Both the position numbers and the translations under genes were made by a program. Shown one piece after another: positions 51,914 through 62,500 of a stretch of 64,000 nt of DNA (within the stretch, counting starts at the first letter, position 1; each line of letters starts with the position of its first letter). The notes below the pieces were generated by a model that had not been told where the DNA came from, did no database searches, and was given only the letters and a program-made list of their open reading frames with translations. Location of the stretch: the NCBI GenBank assembly GCA_026419775.2, contig JAOPGA020001893.1, positions 1-64,000 on the forward strand. The letters run 5' to 3'. Origin of the DNA: Acrasis kona (Eukaryota > Heterolobosea > Eutetramitea > Acrasida > Acrasidae).

Positions 51914-54262
51914 ATGGTGGACGCAAAAATTGACATAACACCAACAGATATCAGCATAACTGATGCTGGCGGGACTGCGTCTAACACTAACACTGATTTA
52001 AATGACGATCTTGACAAGGATTTTTCAGATATCCTTGATGATGAGGTTCCGGTGGAATATGAATACAAATCTAGCTATGCATCATTGATTACATTTTGGT
52101 TCAATTTCAGAAAGGCTTTCAAAACTACAAATGTTCGCTGGAGAATGCATTACTACTTTTACATTCATGCATTCTTGATTACAACTTCCTGCTTGGTGAT
52201 GGCTGTCGGAATTTTCTACATTGAGTATGACAATACAAAGGTACTCAAAACACGAAAATCAACTAAGTGTTTAGGTTAGATTGATCGACTCCTTGTTTGA
52301 CGTCGTATCATTTATTTGCGGATGTGGATTAATGACTTACGATTACACAAAATTCAAATACAAGTCTCAAGTGATACTATTAATTGGTAACGCGGTCGGG
52401 GGCGATTTGTGTAACTACACTGCCAACTCTGTTCATCCACATTTATAATGCAAAGCAAAGAATGATGATAGAGCGAGCAAAAGTATCTCGCGAAGATCAG
52501 GAGGAAACCAATAAGCTGTTCGTCGACGAGGTAGCAACTTCACACACCTGAACACTTTTAACCTGTGTTAGATTCTTCGGACGGAGGAAGAGAGACAACA
52601 TCAATCAAGCTTGGAGAGATCGCGACGAGTTTCCGAAAGCTATCTAGCAAGAAGATTAGGAAGTGCCATGGCTGACGCTGAAAGGAAAATAAAAAAAAAG
52701 AATTTGGTTGTACCTCACACTGATGTGGAGTATGAGGCTCTAAAGTGGTTATTCTTTTTTATAGTATCAAGTTGTTTAATTATTGGCTTTTTGAGTTTTT
52801 TAACACAGGTTTGTCCACAATTGCTCTAATGCTGATTTTTAAAAAGTACCTCATCATGAAATTCTCTTACGATCCTTCTTTTCTTGATGGGCAAAGTCCT
52901 GTTTGGATAAGTTTGTTCCAGACCATTACCGGCTTCACGAATGCTGGTTTATCTTCGTTTACGTATTGTATAATTTGAATCAAGAATTAGACTGACCATG
53001 AATAGTGATAATGTTGCCAGATTCGGTCATAATTATGGCATCCTCTCCATATTGATCTTTACTTTATTGGCGGGCAACACCTGTTATCCCATCATTTTGC
53101 GTTCAATCATTGTGTTGAGTTACAAATTAAGCAGCAAGAACAAGAGGTGTTTCAAATACCTGCTAAATAAGCACCATCACATTAGCATTCATTTGTATCC
53201 TTCGTTGCAAACAAGAATATACCTTTCCATCACTGTGAGTCGTGTTACTTTTTCTTCTTCTTACAGAAGTTATTTCTTTTAGTATTTGGTGCTTTTTATG
53301 GTAGTTATGCGGAGTATAGCAATCCTATTTTTGCTGATTCTAGTTACGGCCACATCTTGTTTACTTGTTTGTTTCATGTTGCTTCGTCGAGGACAGCTGG
53401 TTTCACCACAATGGACATCTCCAAGTTCTCCATTCCTTTTCTTCTATATTTGATCGTGATGATGCGCACCAAAGCTCAAATGGCATGTGATTTGAGAGGA
53501 CAGGCGTATGGTATAGTTAAAACAGAGAAAGAATTAAGAAAGGACACAGAAAATATGGAGGTGGCACTACGTGCTGTTGTCTTTGGTAACAAGTCCGATA
53601 AAGACGCGAATCATCTTGTTTCGAATGAAGGTGATAGGGGGCAGGAGACTACTTTAAAAATAACTCCGGAAGGTGAGAATGACCAAACGGATGTCCCATC
53701 AGAACCGAGCAGAAGAAGAGGCAAAAAAAAAGATGTTGTAATCATAGATGTAGAAGATGATGCGGAATACGATGCAGAACAAATAGTGGAATTAAACAAA
53801 AGGGAGCAATTACTTTTTTTCATGACTTTATTCTTCAAGAAGATTTGGCATCATGCTGGAAATTTATTATACAAAAATAATGTTTGGTTGGTGCTGGTAA
53901 CTTTGTTGATTTGTATGCTGGAGGATCGCAAAATGATTGATAACACCAACTGGAGTTTGTTAAAGGTTATTTTTGAAGTTGTGTCCGCGTTTGGTTTGTG
54001 CGGTTTGAGTTTGGGTTATACAGACATCCCAACGTCTTTTTCAACAGTGTTCACTGATTTTAGCAAGTTGATGATCATCTTCACAATGTTGTGCGGAAAG
54101 CATAGAGGACTAAGCGGCAGTATGAAGGATCAAGAATATAGTAAGGAATTAGCAGAGGAGCAGGCTGAGTTAGATCTTGAAAAGAGGAAATATTTCGAGT
54201 TGAAGGCGAAGTTACTGAAGAAGCGGGGGAGGAAGAATTTTGCAACCAAAGTTGTTTTATAA
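51914..54262 (+). CDS. Trk/HKT-family potassium (or sodium) transporter, possibly broken
   Basis: Multi-exon, starting MVDAKIDITPTDISITDAG, with introns 52240-52274, one after FVDE near 52530, a 28-nt one near 52960 and others. Conserved pore segments are visible: ISLFQTITGFTNAGLSSF, then TLLAGNTCYPIILRS, CLFHVASSRTAGFTTMD and VVSAFGLCGLSLGYTD. They come in Trk/HKT order with an acidic loop (about 53570-53790) before the last repeat. The frame changes at about 52400 (a run of five G), near 52790 and near 53320 with no suitable intron. It may be a pseudogene, or the assembly may have base errors. Confidence 0.6.
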
Positions 54263-54290
54263 AAAAATAATTTGACAAATTTGTTTATTG

Positions 54291-55338
54291 TTATAACAAA
54301 AGAACAAGCAAGCAGAATATCAATAAAATAGATGGTTGAAGAGTTGGTCCTGAGTTAGTGACTGTAGTTGATGGTGTATTTGGTTTGGTTGTGGTTGGTG
54401 CAGATGTTGTGATGGTGGCGTTCGTCAAAGTTACCGTGTTCACTCTGGGAGCTCCTGATTTAAGGGCAGTGGTATCAGCTACTGCGCTTATTGAAGCTGC
54501 AGTTGGGTTGTTCGGGTCTGTGCTAATAGGATCAGTACGGTTATATAGATTTGAAATTTGGGCGTTTATCCAGTTCACATATAGGTCGTTTCTGGTATAT
54601 ACTCCAGCAGTACCGTTGCCGCCTCCACATGGAACTGGTCCGTAACTCACTAATCCGGCAGAAACGAAGACATCGTTTAGTTTCGTAACAATCGATCCAC
54701 CGCTATCACCCTGACAAGCATCTGGACTGAAAACGTTAGTATAATGTTCATTAATATTCATACTTTCCAGCAGCCATACAGATTTGATAGTTATCATTAA
54801 ATTGACCATCATAATCATTAAGACATATGTTGGGGCTAATAACTCTGAGGTTTGTGAAAAGTAATTGTGTGGATGTTGAACCTGATGGAGTTAGACCCCA
54901 TCCGGATAGTGTGTAGTTTGTGCCTACTTGCGTCTTTCCTACTCCAACGCTCATAATCTGGACATTTGAACTAATTGGCACGTCAGAGTACAATTGAAGA
55001 ATTACAATGTCAGCAGGGTATCCGTCAGTTGAGTAAAGTGGATGAATACTGTAGTGGGAAACGTATCCAACATTTGAAGCCGTGGCGCTATTTAGGTCCA
55101 CCTCTCCGAAAGCAATCTTGATGGACTTTGTGGTGTTTGAAAAGCAATGAGCTGCAGTTAGCACATGCCTCGAAGTAACCAATCCACCACCGCATGCTGA
55201 GGTTCCATCAACAATTATATACACCTGATAGGGAAACTGTCCATTGACCGCAAGTGAGCCTCCTGCTATTCTTTTGTTTGCATTGGCTAATCCGAGTATC
55301 GATAATAGCAGCAGTGCTACAACGACGTGCGAGATCAT
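54291..55338 (-). CDS. Trypsin-like serine protease with GPI-type tail
   Basis: Exons 54764-55338 and 54291-54726 are joined by a 37-nt intron in phase 2. A signal peptide (MISHVVVALLLLSILGLANA) and a short propeptide ending KR precede mature IAGGSLAVNGQFPYQVYI. The triad His is in TAAHCF, Asp in GYPADIVILQL, and Ser in CQGDSGGSI, all present. A Thr/Pro-rich C-terminal stalk and hydrophobic tail (SILLIFCLLVLLL) suggest a GPI anchor. It would be an S1 family protease at the cell surface or in food vacuoles. Confidence 0.9.
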
Positions 55339-56128
55339 TTTTTATGTTGTGATGATATAAAAGTGTGCTGTATTACCTTTTTAATCTTCTAGTCAACGGC
55401 TCATGCATAATACAGTTGAGTACGCTTTGCTTTTACTTATTTACACAAGATATTTAAATGAAAGTCTATACAACCACAGTTTTTGTAAAAAGAACATGCA
55501 TAAGGCGTTTTTAATTAAAAAGGTTTTGTTACATAACAGGGTGAAGATTTGTTGGAAAGATTGGGATGATGGTCAAAGTTTTGATGTATGTTCTGAAGTA
55601 AATTCTACCAAATGACGATTGCAATCGTCAATTTGAGGTATACATACGTTGAGAAATCTGTTGTTTGGTTTTCTGATAAAGAGTAAATTACAGGAGATTT
55701 CTTCGGTTTGATCGCAAAATTTGTTTTAAAGTATGTTCGTTTTGGAAGATCGCAACAATCATTGTTATAAGGGGGAGGGTTCTTCGATTTTCATGAATTG
55801 TCAGCATAGGGGTATGGGTGTGTTTCATCAGCAATATTGATGAGGTTTTAAATTATTAAAAATTATTTACTTCTTTATTCTCTTTTTTATGGAAGTTGTT
55901 GACTCTGGAGACGTATCTAGCGATTTTTTTGCTATTATCAGCATACTTCTGGGGTAAATCAAGTCATTATCATCAGATCAGCATAGAGGTAGGGTACGTA
56001 ATAATTTTGCAATATCCTGATTGTTGCGATCTCCCTTTCCAACCTGTTTGTGAACCTCAATTGACCTTTTTTCACTATTTTAAGCTTTTTATTTCCCGCA
56101 CATTGTAATACAAAGCATTACACACTGC
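55339..56128. other. Intergenic region with a palindrome at 55613-55630
   Basis: No supported gene. A 70-codon ATG frame at 55403-55615 (MHNTVEYALLLLIYTRYL) has no match and poor composition. Its end overlaps an 18-bp perfect palindrome TGACGATTGCAATCGTCA, extended to near-symmetry by CAAA and ATTTG at the flanks. The rest is AT-rich with no repeat or fold of note. Confidence 0.5.
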
Positions 56129-57262
56129 ATGAAAACCGCGAAGGACAAACTTTCACATCATAGACGTTTAGTTAGTCGGGATGTAGCGAATAGTTTCAAT
56201 TTGAGGAGAAAAAACATTCCACTTTTTCATAACCTAAACGCATCAAATTTGTTTCCATACTTACTAAATTTAAAATGGTACAGACTTATTATCCTACTTT
56301 TATCTACATTATTGTTAATACATGCACTCTTTGGATTGTTGTATTATTGTGGAGGACCGGGAGCACTCAAAGATGTGGCCTCGCAGCATCGGTATCTTGA
56401 CTGCTTCTTCTTTAGCGTACAAACAATGTCAACAATAGGATACGGAGAACTCAAACCAATATCCATATATGCAAATGTGTTAGTGTTGCTACAAACTTGG
56501 GTCGGACTTTTTGTTGATTGTTTATTTATTGGAATCTTTTTTGGAAAGTTTTCTAGACCAAGCAGACTTCGTTCAAGAATAATGTTTAGCTCCAATGCCG
56601 TCGTCAACAAGCGCGGATTTAGACAGAATGAAACAACAAACGACCGAAGAAGTACCGCAGACGACTTTTTTGTATTCAGAATAGTGAATGCTCACAAACC
56701 ACAGTTCGTTGATTCAAAACTGCGATTACTCCTATTGCAATGGGAGAAAGTCGATGACGTACAAATCAGCCCTACACACTCGAGTTACCAAAAGGTGACT
56801 GATGAGGGTACTACATTAATATCAACCGAGATGACAGACGGGTTTGACAACGAATACTTGACACCCGTAATGACCGAACTCGATTTTGAAATTAATGCCC
56901 AAATGTCAAGACCCCATGGAATGGATTATTCCTGCCTACTACTTCCGATGCCATGGATGGTTGTTCACAAACTGGACGAAACATCTCCGTTGACACCTCT
57001 CATCAAAGGTCAATCGGATAAAATGTTCGAAGTAGTAGTGATATTTACCGGTGTAGAGGAAAGTATTGGTGATAGCGTACAATCAAGGTTTTCCTACGTG
57101 TCCGGAGAGATTAAACTTGACCACACATTTAGATCTTGCATTCAGTATAAACCAAAGTCTGGGTTTGAAATTGATTTGTTGAACTTTTCTCATACGGTGC
57201 CTACTGAGGTCAAGTGTCAAAGTAATAATATTCAAGATGAAGTCATTTATAATGTACAATAA
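56129..57262 (+). CDS. Inwardly rectifying (Kir-like) potassium channel
   Basis: One exon of 377 residues. An N-terminal LVSRDVANSFNLRRKN and a slide helix (FPYLLNLKWYRL) lead to TM1 (IILLLSTLLLIHALFGLLYY). The pore follows with selectivity filter TMSTIGYGELKP, then TM2 (LVLLQTWVGLFVDCLFIGIFF). A long cytosolic beta-rich domain follows (from about residue 165). Two-TM topology plus TIGYG in TMSTIGYGELKP places it in the Kir/KirBac group. It lies near the Trk gene, but on its own promoter. Confidence 0.85.
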   Translation: MKTAKDKLSHHRRLVSRDVANSFNLRRKNIPLFHNLNASNLFPYLLNLKWYRLIILLLSTLLLIHALFGLLYYCGGPGALKDVASQHRYLDCFFFSVQTMSTIGYGELKPISIYANVLVLLQTWVGLFVDCLFIGIFFGKFSRPSRLRSRIMFSSNAVVNKRGFRQNETTNDRRSTADDFFVFRIVNAHKPQFVDSKLRLLLLQWEKVDDVQISPTHSSYQKVTDEGTTLISTEMTDGFDNEYLTPVMTELDFEINAQMSRPHGMDYSCLLLPMPWMVVHKLDETSPLTPLIKGQSDKMFEVVVIFTGVEESIGDSVQSRFSYVSGEIKLDHTFRSCIQYKPKSGFEIDLLNFSHTVPTEVKCQSNNIQDEVIYNVQ

Positions 57263-57411
57263 AAATAAGATGTAACATCAACTTTGGTTTTTGTAAGTTT
57301 GATTAGAAAAAAATCTTTTAAAATTACCCCCGAGTAAGCGAAATCCTATGGACCAATCTAAATTGATTTTGGTTGACTCGCTTTTTTGATCGATCGGCAA
57401 ATAAACTAGAA

Positions 57412-58961
57412 ATGGGACCACTTTACTTCGCCTTTGTTATCCTGGCATATTTCATACTTAGTACACATGCCGATGTCGACTACAAAATGATAGGAAGTAA
57501 CATGGTACTACAACGCAACAGCGACAAAACAAAACTGTGGGGCAAAGTGGACGCTTCTTTCAAAAGTGCGGTTCTGCTCAGAATTACCCACACAGCCTCT
57601 AAAAAAGACGATGAGTATAAAGTCACAGCCTCCGAAGATGGCAATTGGGTAGTAAAATTAAAACCATATCCTGAAGGAGGTCCTTACGATATCACTGTTT
57701 ACACATCCCGTACAACAACTTACTCTAACGTAATGTTTGGTGATGTTTTCTTTTGCAGTGGTCAATCAAACAGTAAGTTGATCCGTTCAATTTATTAACA
57801 ACTGGTAGTGGATTTCTCAGTCCTCAATTCCAAAGACGGAGAAAAAGATAAACAAGATTCAATTAATTATCCTAATTTACGATTGATCCACATTAAACCC
57901 GATAGTAATGAACAAGTTCTAGACAACATTAGCGATGGTATTTGGCAGGTATCTTCGCCTGACAGCATCGGTGGCTACTGGACAGGTGGATTCTCTGCAG
58001 TATGCTACTACTATGGCAGAGAGTTATACCAACACTTCAACGGTACCGTCCCCATAGGACTAATCGAAAGTGCGTGGGGTGGCACAAGAGTAGAAGCGTG
58101 GGTTAGTGAACAAGGAATTAATGCTTGTAGAAAAAAAGCAAGCGTAAGGACAGGTTCCAAATCACACAACCAAAATAGTAGACTTTACAATGCAAGTAAG
58201 TATTATGATTTTGATCGAAATTTTTAATTGCACTCTCTAAAGTGGTGGCGCCTGTCTTCAACTACAATATTTTGGGCGTGTTGTGGTACCAAGGAGAAAA
58301 TAACGCTGGAGATACCCCATTCATGGCAGACTTTGAGTGTTATCTTGGTAATCTAGTGAGTAGCTGGAGAAGGGGATGGGGCATTGAGTATCTACCTTTT
58401 ATGATCGTTCAGTTGGCTAACTGGAAAAGTGGAACTAACTGGCCTGTCATTAGAGCTGCTCAAGAAAGAGTGGCCAGCTCTAAAAATGTAGTGTTGGCTA
58501 CATGTGTAGATATCGGCGATCCTAAAGAAGTCCATCCAGCTGATAAGAAGCCATTGTCTCATAGATTGTTCTTGAATGCTTTGAAGGTTGTTTATAATTA
58601 TAAAGATATTGTAACAAGTGGTGCTTCTCTTACGAATATAACCGCTGATGCCAGTGGTAAAGTTGAAAAGATTACTTTGACCTTCAATACGAAACATTCA
58701 TTAAAGGTGAGAGGAACAAGTGGTTGTACAAGTTGTTGTAATAATGCAAATTTTAATGCATTTCAAGTCTTAACAGACCAAAAAAGGTTTGCTTGGGATG
58801 CAGAGACTGTTATTAAGAACAATCAAGTTATTATTCAGACCCCTATAGGGGATGAGGAGTTTGTTATTCAAGTTAGATACGCTTGGTATGAATCACCAGA
58901 ATGTATGTTGTATGATGGCGATGAGTTGTTCCCAGTGTTGCCATTTAGTGTGGATATTTAA
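57412..58961 (+). CDS. Sialate O-acetylesterase
   Basis: Three exons (57412-57772, 57809-58195, 58243-58961) with introns of 36 and 47 nt, all in phase. A signal peptide (MGPLYFAFVILAYFILSTHA) precedes the SGNH-like esterase fold. The nucleophile is in FCSGQSNMDF, the block PIGLIESAWGGTRVEAW follows, then LGVLWYQGENNAG and the catalytic Asp/His pair in DIGDPKEVHPADK. SIAE removes O-acetyl groups from sialic acids in lysosome or outside the cell. In a bacterivore it may process bacterial or host-type glycans. Confidence 0.9.
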
Positions 58962-59180
58962 GATGAAGTATATCAAAATAAACATACTTTTGTGTGCAAG
59001 TATTTGTGTATTATGCCATCAATAAGATCTTTTATCAATTTAAGAAAAGATAACTACATTAATACCAAAAGACTTGTAAAATACAATCAACGAGTTTGGA
59101 TTACAATCAGGAACATCTTTTAGAAAAGTCTGAGAGATATTGTTTTAATTCAATAATTACTTGGATAACAAGACTACCCC

Positions 59181-59471
59181 ATGACTAAATATCTAAACTC
59201 GATCCTAGTCTTTATTATCCTCTTCGTATTCGTGTTGAGTGACGATTGCCGTCAATGTAGAAACCTTCTCAAACAAATCAAGGACAACATTAATGCAGGA
59301 GCTAGCGACATGCAAATCAAAGCAAGACTAGACTTATGGTGCAGAGGAAAGGTTCCTTTAGGATGCGATTTTTCGGAAGGGTATGAATCTGTAACCTCTA
59401 GTCTCAAAAGGCCAGTAACTCCACTTCAAGTGTGCAGATACATGAACCTATGCAGATTAACAGAATTTTGA
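59181..59471 (+). CDS. Saposin-like (SapB) secreted protein
   Basis: One exon, 96 residues. A signal peptide (MTKYLNSILVFIILFVFVLS) is followed by six cysteines in saposin order: DDCRQCRNLLKQI, LWCRGKVPLGCDF and LQVCRYMNLC. The fold is a small helical lipid-binding domain. In amoebae such single-domain proteins include the membrane-active amoebapore/naegleriapore group and also lipid-handling saposins. Sequence alone does not say which. It would be stored in vesicles or secreted. Confidence 0.75.
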   Translation: MTKYLNSILVFIILFVFVLSDDCRQCRNLLKQIKDNINAGASDMQIKARLDLWCRGKVPLGCDFSEGYESVTSSLKRPVTPLQVCRYMNLCRLTEF

Positions 59472-59562
59472 TAAATTATCTCGTTTTGATTCATTATTTG
59501 TAGATTGTGGAACGACAAAAAATCAACATCACAACAAAACAGTTTTTTATTTACAAAATTGT

Positions 59563-62500
59563 TCAAAAAAAGTCCTCAGCATCATAGCCCAACACTTTAT
59601 GAGCACTTGCTTGAACATTTTTCAAATTCTCTACATGAACTTTTAATCTCTCTCTTTGAAACATGACGCTACAACTTATTGATAAACATTGATCCATCAC
59701 CTCTACATTTCTTTCTGAGCAACCACAATTCATACAAACATCTAAGAGTGCTCTTTGATGTCTAATTACATTTCTACACCGATCCGCCACCCAAACAGCA
59801 GTCACCTGCTCATCACTAGCACAAGCATTACAAATCATTTCTTGTCTATACTTTTCTACTTTATTCACCTGACACACTACACAAAAAACACTTCTACAAT
59901 AACCATGAAGAGTTCCGTTCATGATGGAATGCTGCTGTTGTTGCCTCCATCCAGGTCTTTGTTTTTTTGGCATGGAATCATACCATTGTCTAACATCAGC
60001 ACCCACCAAACAAAACAAGCGATCAAGACTAGGAATAATTTGTTTTTCAATATAATAACATCCGTGTAGGATAGGTTTATTGCCACTTTGTTGTCTCTTT
60101 AAATAAGTAATGGGATCCAACACCATGTCCATTAACCTCGGCCGAGGACCCACCGCCGACGATTTATGATGAACCACCACATACGGCACACGATCGCCAT
60201 ACAATGGTTCGTTCCTAGGGTCTTTATTCATATTCGATTTGGCAACAATAGCAGCCGGAGGCAAGCTTTCTATTTTTTTATACTTTCCCAACTTGACCTC
60301 CTTTGCGAATATAAAATCCTTAATGTTGATTTGCTCTTTTAATATCTTGTTCCATTGTTTAACACAATAGCGCTTCACTCTAGATAAATCACAAGTGTCG
60401 AACATGATCCTTATGCTCTTTTCCATCATTTTTTGGACCACTGGACACGAATCTCTCCTTACTGTTTCTATGCCCTTTGCATCGAATTTTGGAACTTTTG
60501 AATCGACAGAGTCATATGCATAACCTACATATCTCTTTTTGGTGACCAGGAAACAAGGATGAAACACCTTTTCTAACTGTAACTTTACTGGATTTGGATT
60601 AGAGAGCGTCACTCGATCAGCAATTTGCTTTCCGATTTGAAAAGCTTGTGATTTGGATGCATTGGTACATTCGATGAATATACTATCGGTATCGCCATAT
60701 ACCACTTTGCATTGACTACCAAAATCACGTTCGATGAGATCGATCGCTCTCTCGAGCGTTCTTCTGCCCAATTGAACGATGCTGTCGGCGACGTCCGAAC
60801 AGGGCATTCTACCGGAAAAATTCGCCGATGTGTAACCATAAGTCACGTTGGCTATCAGCTTGAGACCCAATTGACGAGCATCCAACAACCGTTTCGTTGC
60901 CACGTCGCTCTTTGGTAATTTTTTAATGGCTTGTTTCACCATGACTCTCGTCTCTAGAATTTCTCTCAACATTCTAGGTAACACTCCACAACGTACATGT
61001 TCCTTTACGAACATGACGCCATTCGGAGTGATAAGTGCATCCTTGATGCGATCCACTTGCGCATTGAATTGTGATAAAACGCCCATGCGTTTCGTACCAC
61101 CCGTTATTTTACCTAAGCACGTAGAGAAGCACAAATTATAAGCAATCACCATGGATGGATATAAACTTTGAAAATCCAATACTAACACTGGACTAGTGTA
61201 TAATTGACTTTTGGGTTCCATGACCAACGGAATGCACTCGATGGCTGCTTGTCGAGCCACTTGTTCTCTCGATGGAGACAGTGCTACGTAATTTCGAGGT
61301 CTGGATAACCTCAACATGATGCTCTCCACTCGATATTGACTTCCTCGAGAGCTCACCGAAAAGAAATCACAACCAAACACTCTAGCCAATTCCGCAGTTC
61401 GATTCAATAAATCCAAATGGTTTAACATTCTCATGGTCAATAAATTCTTTTGTAAAAAATAAAAATCTACAAAATCTGATTTGGACCCATCTTGGGACCA
61501 ATCCGTTACATTTCGATTTGGAAATTCTGGAAATCGAATTCCCAAAATTTTGTAAAGCACATTTTGAAATTGATAAGAATTGGATTTGATTTCGTGTCTC
61601 ATGAGCCTCCACACATTCAACACGTTTCTGCCCCTTACGAAAATACCACTTTGGTGGGTCCTTCCCCACTCATCTACTGGTTTCAAACGAAAGGAATTGG
61701 GTTGAGTGACGAATCGACTCAACGAATCAATCATGTTGAATCCAATCACTGCGCAACGCTCCATTAAATAGCCCCACGAAGCGGTTTGAATTTCGTAACC
61801 TAACAAAACATCTGGATCCAAATGTCGAATCAATTTTGCAAATGCTTGAATCATTTTCAATTCGGATTCATAAAAATCACATTCTTGATGAATGGAGTGA
61901 ATGGATGGGGAATGTGATGATTTTGATTTGATTTTCAAGATTCCACATGTGGGTTGGATTTGAAATTGTTTGGAATCGTTCATGATTGAAAAGTAAATGG
62001 AGAGAATTGAATCGTGAGATGGATTTGGTTTGAGTGAATTTCTACTGGATGCATGTAATTCCATGCACATGATGCTTTGGCCGTGTTGGTATTTGGTATT
62101 GGATGATGGCGACGATTGTTCTTGTTGATGAGCGAATCCAATCATTCCTGCTTGTTGATTTGATTTGTTCAGATTGGTCATCATGCTAATTTGTGAAATG
62201 AATTGACTTTGATTTGATGTTTGATTCATGGACGACAGTGATGGTTGCGTGGATAGTAATTGTTGAATGGTTGGTGCCCTTTTTGCAAATCTTAAAATCA
62301 AATGAGATGATGATGATGATGATGGGATTGGTTTTGCATCTTGATTTAATTTTTGTAGATTGGGAATGGATCCTGGTTTGTGATGGATTTGATTGGTGAT
62401 TGGTTGTTTTCTTTTGTAATCGACTAATTGTAATGCAAAATCATGAAATCTTGATTTTGTAATTTTTCTAGCTGATTGGTAATCGAGTGGATTTGAATAG

